DNA from: JAHIGH01 sp964564035
GTDB lineage: Bacteria; Patescibacteriota; Microgenomatia; Levybacterales; UBA12049
DNA length: 14,232 nt
Direction of reading: 5' to 3'
Assembly: GCA_964564035.1 (NCBI GenBank)
Contig: CAZLZN010000028.1
Coordinates: 1-14,232, forward strand
The translations under genes and the position numbers were made by a program. The notes under the pieces are model-generated. The model searched no databases. It was not told where the DNA came from and saw only the letters and a list, made by a program, of their open reading frames with translations. This document shows positions 6,800-14,232 of this stretch, piece by piece (positions within the stretch are counted from its first letter, which is position 1; the number at the start of each line of letters is the position of its first letter).

Positions 6800-7725
6800 A
6801 TATTATTTAATTTTAATAATTTAGCTGATTTTGTTAGTTCCCAGATTCCTCTTTGCGGCAGTACTGTATTCAGAGGAAAAAGTCGAATATAAACATTCAT
6901 AATTACCGATCCGATTGTATAAACAGGATATTTAAAGAAAAATTTCAACAAAGAAAAAAACAAAAAATTCCGAGGCATAGAATAAAGCTTTAATACATCG
7001 TCTCCCATCATATCGATGATATTTTGTCTATCCATCATAACAGACCTAACCGCCGAGATTCTCCAGTCTTTAAAAGTATGCACGGTCTTCATAAGTATTC
7101 TGCTTTTCCATGCGATCCTTACCGCTTTTTTATTTTCTTTAGTAGCCATAGCATAAAGATAATTTTGATCGGAAATTGTGCCTTTTGGATAACGTATCTT
7201 CTTTACAAGTTTATTCTTTATTAGGCTCGCTCCTCCCATCAGCGAGTAATAATTATTGCCTTTATTGATTTTCATATACGCGTCCTCAAAACTAATATAA
7301 GAAACATAACTCAGCCAACCCATAAATGATTCGGGCTCAATAGGTATAAATCTACCCCCGACCACTTGAGCGTATTTGCTTTTTTTCATTTCCTTAACCA
7401 TTAAATCTATTTCAATTTTACGATCAGGCAAAATATCCGCGTCAAACGAAAGCAGTAGGCTACTTTTATTTAATTCGTATATCGCGTTAAGTCTTTCTGC
7501 CTTACCCAATCTTAAGTTGTCATTTATAAGTACAATATTTTTGTATTTCTTTTTAAACTTTTTCACTATAATAGCTGTCTTGTCTGTACACCCGTCACAT
7601 GCGACGTAAATTTTATCAAGTCTGTAATATTTTTGTTCCTGAGAAAATATTGCATTCAATAAATTTGCAATATTATTTTCTTCATTATGAGCAGGTATAC
7701 AAATTGATAAACTTGTTTTTTTCAT
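6796..7725 (-). CDS. GT2 glycosyltransferase, first and most diverged of the tandem array
   Basis: A 309-residue GT-A family 2 glycosyltransferase. Seen: SICIPAHNEENNI (7-19), ACDGCTDKT (42-50), RLGKAERLNAIYEL (72-85), the metal site FDADILPD (94-101), KGNNYYSLMGGASL (155-168), and TISDQNYLY (183-191) with Asp186 as the likely base. It departs from its three paralogues: the acidic residue before the base Asp is Ser185, and Ser224 replaces the Gln of the QxxR motif (Arg227 kept). The C-terminal hydrophobic stretch (about 253-280) is present, but KDP is replaced by KYP. ATG at 7725 overlaps the stop of the deacetylase gene as ATGA, and its own TGA overlaps the next ATG. It is the array member next to the deacetylase, so the two may act on the same residue (inference). 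Confidence 0.86.
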   Translation of the reverse strand: MKKTSLSICIPAHNEENNIANLLNAIFSQEQKYYRLDKIYVACDGCTDKTAIIVKKFKKKYKNIVLINDNLRLGKAERLNAIYELNKSSLLLSFDADILPDRKIEIDLMVKEMKKSKYAQVVGGRFIPIEPESFMGWLSYVSYISFEDAYMKINKGNNYYSLMGGASLIKNKLVKKIRYPKGTISDQNYLYAMATKENKKAVRIAWKSRILMKTVHTFKDWRISAVRSVMMDRQNIIDMMGDDVLKLYSMPRNFLFFSLLKFFFKYPVYTIGSVIMNVYIRLFPLNTVLPQRGIWELTKSAKLLKLNNI

Positions 7726-8498
7726 ATATTGTATTTCGTAATCAGCGATTTATTCACAACGAATCTCTCATATGTATTTGTAATTTTGCTGTCGGGAAAC
7801 AGGCTTGCAAGTTGTGTCTTATAAAAAGAAATTAGTTTAACTTTTAATGCCTTACTGCCTCTGAACAAAAACGAATCGGTAACTTTTAATTTGTGATTTT
7901 TTATATATGGCTGATCTACCCAATATATCGGTGTATAAGTTTTTTCAACAGCCTCTCTTGTTATCAAATGGTCAACGTGATTCCCGATCCCCATCGGACA
8001 AAAAATTATCGCCCTGGATGGAATTACTTTTTGTATTTTGCGGTTTATATTGTCAATTAGTTTATAATCAAATTTTGATATTTTGCCGCTTGCTATATGG
8101 AATTTGTAAGTCGGATATATATGTACAAATTCCGGCAAAAAAGCAGACAGCAATTTGCGAACAAATGAAGGACTGGAAATTTTGCGCCATGGAGCCTCTA
8201 CAAAATCTAAGTTTATTGATCTAACTTTAATTGACAAAAGAGCATTCTTATCCTCTTTCTTTCTTTTATTGTAAAGCTCTCGCGAAGTATCGCTATCGGT
8301 AAATTTAAGCGTATTTTTGACCATTCGGGTCTCCCGTTTTGAGTCGATAGTCGTGAAGACGTTCAAAACTGTCACTTTGGTTATCTTGCTTAAATACCGC
8401 ATAAGTTCTCCGCTTGAGAGAGCAGCATCATCAAGATGTAGTGATATAAAATAACATGGCAATTTCTGTTTTTTTATTTTTTTGATCAGATTGTTCAT
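7722..8498 (-). CDS. PIG-L/LmbE-type zinc-dependent N-deacetylase
   Basis: A 258-residue cytoplasmic enzyme of the PIG-L/LmbE family, whose members remove the N-acetyl group from GlcNAc-containing substrates (GlcNAc-PI, MshB and BshB substrates, teicoplanin). Seen: the zinc/catalytic motif LHLDDAALSSGE (20-31), the variant in which H-P-D-D reads H-L-D-D (His21, Asp23, Asp24), and the second metal-site motif GIGNHVDHLITREA (170-183) with His174, Asp176 and His177. LISFYKTQL (222-230) resembles the C-terminal end of the fold. The length is normal. It starts two bases after the stop of the preceding GT4 gene and ends in an ATGA overlap with a GT2 gene. This places it within the sugar-assembly order and suggests it deacetylates a lipid-linked glycan intermediate or an amino sugar. 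No signal peptide. The substrate is inferred from context only. Confidence 0.85.
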   Translation of the reverse strand: MNNLIKKIKKQKLPCYFISLHLDDAALSSGELMRYLSKITKVTVLNVFTTIDSKRETRMVKNTLKFTDSDTSRELYNKRKKEDKNALLSIKVRSINLDFVEAPWRKISSPSFVRKLLSAFLPEFVHIYPTYKFHIASGKISKFDYKLIDNINRKIQKVIPSRAIIFCPMGIGNHVDHLITREAVEKTYTPIYWVDQPYIKNHKLKVTDSFLFRGSKALKVKLISFYKTQLASLFPDSKITNTYERFVVNKSLITKYNI

Positions 8499-8500
8499 AT

Positions 8501-9622
8501 TTATAAAATCTCATTAATATAATTAATCATTTTTGCAACCACTTTTTTAGGCGAAAATTCTTTTACATATCTGTTATATCCTTGAGCCGCAATCTCCAGC
8601 CGAAGCCTCGGATTACTTTTAAGATCGAGGATCGCATCTGCGATAGCACGCGGGTTTGCCGCTTCTATGAAATACATATCTTTCTTGTTCTCGAATACGC
8701 TTCTCGTAACAGGTGCATCTGCTGTAAGCACTGTACGCCCGAGCGCTAATCCCTGATATACCTTATTTGGAATAATTCTATCCACAGACGGATGTTTTTG
8801 AAGAAAACCTATAAATATGTCTGCTTTCTGCAAAAGTTCCAGATGCTGTCCTTCGAGGATATCGGGATGAAAAATAACATTTTTAAGTTTGAGTTCTTTT
8901 GCTCTGTCATAATTTTTTTGATATTCACTTCCCCATCCGACCAGATTAAATTCGACATCTTTGTCGTCTTTTAAAATTTGCGCCGCGGATATCAGATGTT
9001 CAACTCCGTGTATCGGACTATACAGGCCATAGTAAACAACATTTACTCGATTACCTTTATTTTTGTTTTCAGAATATTCATAGCCTTTGTTATCGGCGCC
9101 AATTGGTAATACTTTTATTTTTGACTCTGATAAACCGAATACTTTTATTAGTAACACTTTTTGATACGGAGTGTCCGCAAATATTAAATCGCATATTTTA
9201 TATGCCAGACCTTCACCAATTTTAATAGCCAAGCCGAGCAGGGATCTTTTACCCAGAACTATTCTTTCCTCCGTAAATCCTACATAAACCGTTAACAGCG
9301 GATTGAATACTAATTTTTTACCAAATAATTTTGCAATTACAAATGCGAAAAATATGTCTGCGTGACCCGGATAGCCCACATAAATAACATCACATTCTCT
9401 AACCCCTTTTATGTTTTTGAATGTTTCTGCGAAAATTTTGAATTTTTTAAAAACACGGCGGATTATGTGATACCATGTCATATCTGAAGCTGAATCCAAT
9501 AAAGTTACCTTGGTATGCGCATTTATCTCAACAACCGGCACGTTATTTTCTCTCAGGCCTTGAAGTATAAGCCTGTTTGAAGAATAAGTCCTGTCGTAAG
9601 TTCCGAAAAAACAAACTTTCAT
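8501..9622 (-). CDS. GT4 family glycosyltransferase
   Basis: A 373-residue GT-B fold, family 4 retaining glycosyltransferase. The N-terminal Rossmann domain begins MKVCFFGTYDRTYSSNRLI; ECDVIYVGYPGHADIFFA (76-93) is a segment typical of GT4 proteins that bind a membrane acceptor. The C-terminal donor domain includes KVLPIGAD (170-177), VVYYGLYSPIHGVEHLI (195-211), FNLVGWG (225-231), and IIPNKVYQGLALGRTVLT (283-300). In this last segment the first Glu of the usual E-x7-E donor motif is replaced by a Gln-containing KVYQ. Start choice: ATG at 9622 is seven bases after the previous stop and gives a clean N-terminal beta strand. A TTG at 9685 in the same frame would overlap the previous gene by 56 bases and add 21 uncharacteristic residues. 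It ends two bases before the deacetylase ATG. Donor sugar unknown. Confidence 0.88.
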   Translation of the reverse strand: MKVCFFGTYDRTYSSNRLILQGLRENNVPVVEINAHTKVTLLDSASDMTWYHIIRRVFKKFKIFAETFKNIKGVRECDVIYVGYPGHADIFFAFVIAKLFGKKLVFNPLLTVYVGFTEERIVLGKRSLLGLAIKIGEGLAYKICDLIFADTPYQKVLLIKVFGLSESKIKVLPIGADNKGYEYSENKNKGNRVNVVYYGLYSPIHGVEHLISAAQILKDDKDVEFNLVGWGSEYQKNYDRAKELKLKNVIFHPDILEGQHLELLQKADIFIGFLQKHPSVDRIIPNKVYQGLALGRTVLTADAPVTRSVFENKKDMYFIEAANPRAIADAILDLKSNPRLRLEIAAQGYNRYVKEFSPKKVVAKMINYINEIL

Positions 9623-9629
9623 ATATTTA

Positions 9630-12600
9630 TTAAGCAATCTCAGCTTGCAATCTGTACCTGTATATAAAGCTCTCGCTTTTTTCAATTATTTCGTAAAAAC
9701 GGTCCGCGCTTTCTTCCCACACAAAATTCTGTGACCAGCTAAATGCTTCGCTGGATAAATCTGATCTGAGTTTTTTATCCGAGAGTACTTTGGTGATCGC
9801 GTCAGCGAACGCGTCAGTGTCGCCGGATTTAACCAATAATCCTGTTTTGCCGTCAACAATTGAATCCTTGAGACCATTGACATTCGACGCTACAACAGGA
9901 GTCCCGCAGGCATTTGCCTCAATAACGGTTATACCCCAACCTTCTATTTGTGACGGCTGGACACATAACCAGCTTCTTCCCAGTATTTTGATCTTTGCTT
10001 CTTCGCTCACCTTGCCCATAAAATGAACATTTTCCTTTATGTTCAGTTTTTCAGTAAGCTTCTCGATATCACTCCTTGCTTCGCCGTCTCCCGCAATTGT
10101 CAACTGCGCCTCAGGCACACTTTCCAAAACTTTTGCGAAAGCCTTCACCAGAACATCCAGATTTTTATACGGCTTGATCCTTCCCAAATAAGCGACGCTT
10201 GGAATTTCGCTTTTTTCAGCTATATTGAAGAGGTCACTGTCAATTCCGGGATGTACTACATGAATATCCGCATCATTAGTAAACCCCAGCTTAATAATTT
10301 CTTTTTTAGATGATTCTGATACGGTAATAACCGTTTTATTTTTATACAGAAACGGCATAAGCCTTCCCTCAATGAGTCTTGCTATTTTTGAAAGCACGAT
10401 CGGCAGATGATTTCGGAAAACCTCCTGATGTACATGATGTATAAGAAGGTATATCGGTTTTCTTATATAAAACGGAGTAAGAAACGGTATGCCGTTTTCG
10501 GAATCAATAACAATATCAAATCTTCCCCTGAATTTGAGTACATAATATAGAAAAGCCCAGAAATAAACTGTATAAAATCCCCCGCGCCTCACGATCTGAA
10601 CTCCGTCAATAACCTGATATCTGGGACAATGTGCGTCATTTCCGCAGAAAACAGTAACGCTGTTGCCTTTCTGCACAAATTTTTTAGCTATCTCGTGAAT
10701 ATATACCTCGGCTCCTCCGGCGAATTTATGTTTTATATCTCTCCAGTTCAGAATCAAAATTCTCAACTTTTTATCAGGCTGCAGATCTCCCGTACTGTTA
10801 GTAAATATTCCCAGAAAATCTTTGAAATTATTTTCAAAAACTATAATTTTAGGAATAAATAGATGCATCATAGTGACCAGGAAGAGATTGGTGTAGCCTA
10901 TGAAAAGCATAACCATAACAATTGAATAAACAGAGGCATGTATCAGGTAGACCATGATTATTTGAGTAAGAGCCAATATAAAAGTAAGTACCGAAAAGCT
11001 GTATAATTTTTTCGCCAGGTAATACGAAACAAAAATATAAGAAATTGAAAAACATCCAACCGCGAATGTAAAAGGCAGCAGATAAGGAACAATTGTTTGC
11101 GCTTTTTCACCAAAAAGCACGGGAACTGTATAGTTTCCAAAAATACCGACAACTATTACTCCTGCTGCGGCAAGTGTAAAGGTAACGCCTAGCGAAGTCC
11201 ATAAAATATCCGATGAATCTTTCCGGGCTCCCTCATTCCTCGATACCATAGGCATAATGAAAATCGCAAACATTGTTGATAGAAAGAATACAATTTTGCC
11301 TACAAGCGACACCAGGGCATATTTTCCGGCATCCTCGGAAGGTAAATAATGCGATGCAAGCACTACATCAAGACTCAAAAAAGTCATCGCGGATAGTCCC
11401 GACAGCATTGAGACCACAAAAAATTTACTTGGAAACCTGAACTTTCTCGGCTCAAACAATAAGTCAATTTTTTCAGGCCTCATTCTATGTATAAACAATG
11501 TGCCCAGCAGAAAACCTCCCGCTATAGCAACAGGAATTGCTACATAAGCCAGATCTTTCATATCTAATGAAACCAGCGCGTAAGCTGTCGCGAGTTTAAT
11601 AACAGGCTCGATCAAAATTACTGCCGCAGTATAAGTCATCATAAATTTACCGGTCAAAAACCCTTTGTTCGCGGCCGCTAGATATCCGACCAGCCAGATA
11701 GGAGTAAATAATAAGATCGGCATATAATCCGTCAATTTAAAAAAGTTCATTAAATAAGGGGTAGCCAGCAGCCAGATCGTTCCGGTTATAAATGAAGTAA
11801 CTATCAGCCCCTTTTTCATACCGGCCAGGAAATTATATGCGGTATATTGTCCGTACCTGCTGTCCAAAAACCCCGCTCTATAGCTTAAGGCCGCACCGAT
11901 TGCCATAAACGGTATGGTTGTAAAATATTGCAGGCTGTTTATGAGTCCAACCAGCGCAAATTGGCCGTAGTTGAGCTCCCGTCCCAGATATGAATTAAAT
12001 GCAAGATTAAGAACATTGCCGGCAACGATAGCGCCGATTAGCATGCTTCCCGAAAAGTAAAAAGTTTTAAGCGGCCTGAATTTTCCGAACGATTTACTGT
12101 AAAACTTTAACTTTTCCAGAATGCGGTTCATATTAATATCCGGCTTGATATTAACGAGGCTCTTGTCCCATTGCGGAAGGTCGGGAAGCGTTGCAGACAG
12201 CTGCTTTTGCGTTTTTACTCCTTTTTCAACAGTATTACTGCCCGCAACTTTTCTCAGATGAAAACCATGGACTGTCTTTTCCCAATAATGAGGCTTGAAA
12301 ATTAACTGAAACAGCGCTATATAGCCTGCTGTACTGATAAGAAGCCAATAAAACGGTACCATAAAAATATATTTTATTAGGCCCCACTGCTCTCTTTTTA
12401 TAGCTCCGATCATGTAATAATAAACAAAAAGAAAATTACCAAATATCAGAGAAAATGCCGCCATGTAAAAAACATAGGACGGGTATAGATATTCAATTGT
12501 TTCGCCGACGTAAGAATTAAGCGTAAAATATGAAATAGTCGCGAGCCACAAAATTGGGTTTATCAATATAAACGCGATCTTGCCTCCGATTGTCAGATTA

Positions 12601-14232
12601 AAATAAAAAGAATGCGGGGAAATATTTTTGGAAAAATCGAATAGATCCCGCGTATGAACGAGATAAGTCTGCATATATCCCTTGATCCATCTGGAGCGCT
12701 GTCTAAGCCAATTTTTAACTTTGCTGTTTGCCTCCTCAAAAGTTGTAGAGTCAATGATTGCCGTTTTAAATCCTTTCCTGAACAGCCTTACTCCGAGATC
12801 TGCGTCCTCTGTTACGTTAAACGGATCCCATCCTTCGAGAGAGCGTAAATCCGCAACTCGAAAGTGATTACTTGTACCCCCAAGCGGAATGCTGGTATTC
12901 AAAGATTGCAGTCCTGTTAGAGATACATCAAACCAAAGTGAATACTCGGCCGTAAAAAATCTTGTCAGCAGATTATGGTTCGGATTGTAATAATTCAATT
13001 TTGCCTGCAGGCACACAGTGTCTTTGCCGACTTTTTTAAAACCAAGATATGCTTTCTTGAGCTGCATAGGATCCGGCATGTCTTCAGCGTCATAAATAAC
13101 CAGATACTCACCCTTTGCAAAGGCAAGCCCGTAATTGCATGCCTTCGGTTTAGTTTTTGGCTGAGAGTCAGGTACAACCACTACCCTGAAGTATTTTGGA
13201 AGTTTTAGATGCTTTGCGAATTCTATTGATGTAGCGTCATCCTCTTCAAAAAGAAGTATTATATCGAGTTTATCCTTCGGCCATTTGAGTCGTGAAATTG
13301 CTTTAACGAATTGCGGCAGAACATGCGCTTCCTTGTACAATGGACAAAGAATAGTATAAACAGGCAAATTTTTATCGTTAATTTCTTTAAGTTCCTTATC
13401 GTCATAAGTGATTTCTTTTGAGTAATTTAAGCTTCTCCATACCAGATAAAGATTAAAAATCACATCAATAAAATAAACAAAACTTAGCACAGCAATAATT
13501 GCGAGCAGAGTAAGCAGAGGATTAAAAAACAAACCTATCAGAATCCAAAGGCCGGCAAATGCCAAAATAATCAGATGATTATAATGAAAAGTTTTAAGTG
13601 CGGAAGCACTGTGATGCAGGGTTGTGTGAGTTAGATACTTTGTTTTCTTATACCTAAGTCCTGCGCCCGCCATAGTTTTACTTTTCGCGTCCTGGATGTT
13701 GATCGGATGAACCGGTTTAAACCGTGTTTTAACGGCGTTTAGTCCGATTTCTTTGACTGTCTGAAAAAAAGTAACCTTGGAAATGCCTTTTTCCCGCGGA
13801 CTGAAGACAATATCATGATTTGCGATCTTAAACCCGAGCGCGTTTGCTCTGTATAAGAACTCCAGGTCAAATGCCCATGCCTCTCTAGGGTTATAATTCA
13901 AATCTTTCCAAACCTCAGCCTTAAACAATTTCAGGCCCGACTGAATATCGGTTTTCAGTCCGAATATCATTTTTCCGAATAAAGATCTGAATCCGCGGCT
14001 CAGAAAGCGCCGGGCGAAATTTGTTTTGTGTTTTTTTCTATTTGCTACAACTATATCGGCCGTTTGCAGTTTGTCAAGCATACCCGCAATAGCGCTTGGC
14101 GGATATTGTAAATCGGCATCTATCATGCAGAAATTTTCATATTTTGCGATACCAAATCCCTGCTTCAAAGAAAACGCTTTGCCTTTCTTTCCTTCCTTGA
14201 GATGAACTTTAACGGGGAAATTTTTTGATAAT
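9630..14232 (-). CDS. Four-module fusion: DPM-like GT2, BcsA-like GT2, Wzx-like flippase, GT4; 5' end cut by window
   Basis: One open frame of at least 1533 codons with no stop between 14232 and 9632. Residues are numbered from the TTG at 14168. That TTG is not the real start: 21 earlier in-frame codons, including the DPM-type HLKEGKKGKAFS, reach the edge. Module A (to ~155): DPM1/ArnC-like GT2 with IDADLQYPP (16-24), SGLKLFKAEVW (77-87) and KGISKVTFF (127-135). Module B (~195-640): two helices, then a membrane GT2 with CPLYKEAHVLPQF (275-287), YDAED (359-363), TED (453-455) and QRSRW (490-494), ending in further helices and HYWEKTVHG (627-635). Module C (~690-1105): about 12 helices, like Wzx/MATE polysaccharide flippases. 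Module D (~1133-1500): GT4 with FAGGAEVYIHE (1149-1159), HPGID (1306-1310), YLGRIKPYKN (1327-1336) and an E-x7-E pair (Glu1409, Glu1417). It presumably glycosylates a lipid carrier, flips it, and loads polyprenyl phosphate. In-frame ATGs at 13673 and 12131 could be internal starts. Confidence 0.9.
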   Translation of the reverse strand, partial: LSKNFPVKVHLKEGKKGKAFSLKQGFGIAKYENFCMIDADLQYPPSAIAGMLDKLQTADIVVANRKKHKTNFARRFLSRGFRSLFGKMIFGLKTDIQSGLKLFKAEVWKDLNYNPREAWAFDLEFLYRANALGFKIANHDIVFSPREKGISKVTFFQTVKEIGLNAVKTRFKPVHPINIQDAKSKTMAGAGLRYKKTKYLTHTTLHHSASALKTFHYNHLIILAFAGLWILIGLFFNPLLTLLAIIAVLSFVYFIDVIFNLYLVWRSLNYSKEITYDDKELKEINDKNLPVYTILCPLYKEAHVLPQFVKAISRLKWPKDKLDIILLFEEDDATSIEFAKHLKLPKYFRVVVVPDSQPKTKPKACNYGLAFAKGEYLVIYDAEDMPDPMQLKKAYLGFKKVGKDTVCLQAKLNYYNPNHNLLTRFFTAEYSLWFDVSLTGLQSLNTSIPLGGTSNHFRVADLRSLEGWDPFNVTEDADLGVRLFRKGFKTAIIDSTTFEEANSKVKNWLRQRSRWIKGYMQTYLVHTRDLFDFSKNISPHSFYFNLTIGGKIAFILINPILWLATISYFTLNSYVGETIEYLYPSYVFYMAAFSLIFGNFLFVYYYMIGAIKREQWGLIKYIFMVPFYWLLISTAGYIALFQLIFKPHYWEKTVHGFHLRKVAGSNTVEKGVKTQKQLSATLPDLPQWDKSLVNIKPDINMNRILEKLKFYSKSFGKFRPLKTFYFSGSMLIGAIVAGNVLNLAFNSYLGRELNYGQFALVGLINSLQYFTTIPFMAIGAALSYRAGFLDSRYGQYTAYNFLAGMKKGLIVTSFITGTIWLLATPYLMNFFKLTDYMPILLFTPIWLVGYLAAANKGFLTGKFMMTYTAAVILIEPVIKLATAYALVSLDMKDLAYVAIPVAIAGGFLLGTLFIHRMRPEKIDLLFEPRKFRFPSKFFVVSMLSGLSAMTFLSLDVVLASHYLPSEDAGKYALVSLVGKIVFFLSTMFAIFIMPMVSRNEGARKDSSDILWTSLGVTFTLAAAGVIVVGIFGNYTVPVLFGEKAQTIVPYLLPFTFAVGCFSISYIFVSYYLAKKLYSFSVLTFILALTQIIMVYLIHASVYSIVMVMLFIGYTNLFLVTMMHLFIPKIIVFENNFKDFLGIFTNSTGDLQPDKKLRILILNWRDIKHKFAGGAEVYIHEIAKKFVQKGNSVTVFCGNDAHCPRYQVIDGVQIVRRGGFYTVYFWAFLYYVLKFRGRFDIVIDSENGIPFLTPFYIRKPIYLLIHHVHQEVFRNHLPIVLSKIARLIEGRLMPFLYKNKTVITVSESSKKEIIKLGFTNDADIHVVHPGIDSDLFNIAEKSEIPSVAYLGRIKPYKNLDVLVKAFAKVLESVPEAQLTIAGDGEARSDIEKLTEKLNIKENVHFMGKVSEEAKIKILGRSWLCVQPSQIEGWGITVIEANACGTPVVASNVNGLKDSIVDGKTGLLVKSGDTDAFADAITKVLSDKKLRSDLSSEAFSWSQNFVWEESADRFYEIIEKSESFIYRYRLQAEIA

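Noticed and set aside
4036..7725. Alternative genetic code with TGA as a sense codon
   Set aside because: TGA ends four genes exactly at ATGA overlaps, and read-through would shift into unrelated sequence; Trp positions in motifs are consistent with the standard bacterial code.
9623..9685. TTG-initiated extension of the GT4 gene to 9685
   Set aside because: It would overlap the preceding gene by 56 bases and add 21 residues that do not fit a GT4 N-terminus; the ATG at 9622 begins a proper Rossmann strand.
14166..14168. TTG at 14168 as the start of the long fusion gene
   Set aside because: The frame stays open for 21 more codons to the window edge, and these encode the conserved segment before the GT2 metal motif, so the true start lies outside the window.
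1..14232. CRISPR arrays, tRNA or rRNA genes, insertion sequences
   Set aside because: No regularly spaced repeats, cloverleaf sequences, rRNA segments, transposase motifs or terminal inverted repeats were found; coding sequence fills nearly the whole window.

Overview
Every supported gene lies on the minus strand, so transcription runs from the right edge towards position 1. The window is a bacterial cell-surface glycan locus of ten genes. Two are cut by the window edges: the first gene lacks its 5' end (right) and the last lacks its 3' end (left). The organism is bacterial: it has a textbook sigma-70 type promoter, tightly packed genes and normal use of TGA as a stop. None of the readable starts has a convincing Shine-Dalgarno sequence; leaders are A/T-rich instead. 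An AT-rich genome with leaderless-looking, overlapping glycosyltransferase genes suits a candidate phylum such as Patescibacteria (CPR), but this is inference. TGA is a stop at four gene ends, which argues against the code-25 lineages (Gracilibacteria, Absconditabacteria).

Layout, in direction of transcription. (1) 14232-9630 is one uninterrupted reading frame of at least 1533 codons, open at the right edge. It joins four modules normally found as separate proteins: a DPM1-like GT2 glycosyltransferase, a membrane-embedded BcsA-like GT2, a 12-helix Wzx/MATE-like flippase, and a GT4 glycosyltransferase. (2) 9622-8501 is a soluble GT4. (3) 8498-7722 is a PIG-L/LmbE-type zinc deacetylase. (4-7) 7725-4036 is a tandem array of four paralogous GT2 genes of 302-310 codons. 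(8-9) 4039-2510 and 2508-901 are two polytopic GT-C-type membrane glycosyltransferases. Genes 1-9 are separated by at most 7 bases, or overlap by ATGA, and look like one operon whose promoter lies off the right edge. (10) After a 191-base AT-rich gap holding a consensus promoter (TTGACA, 18 bases, TATAAT), 709-1 encodes a glucose-1-phosphate cytidylyltransferase, the first step of CDP-deoxysugar synthesis; the window cuts its last ~20 residues.

A plausible joint role (inference): the soluble GT4 and GT2 enzymes build an oligosaccharide on a cytoplasmic lipid carrier, the PIG-L enzyme de-N-acetylates an intermediate, and the flippase module exports it. The DPM-like module would load a sugar on polyprenyl phosphate for the two GT-C enzymes to transfer outside the membrane. 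The cytidylyltransferase would start supply of a CDP-activated deoxysugar. No polymerase (Wzy), chain-length regulator or initiating phosphoglycosyltransferase is visible, so the locus probably extends beyond the window.

The strongest candidate for something undescribed is the four-module fusion, followed by the diversified GT2 array.
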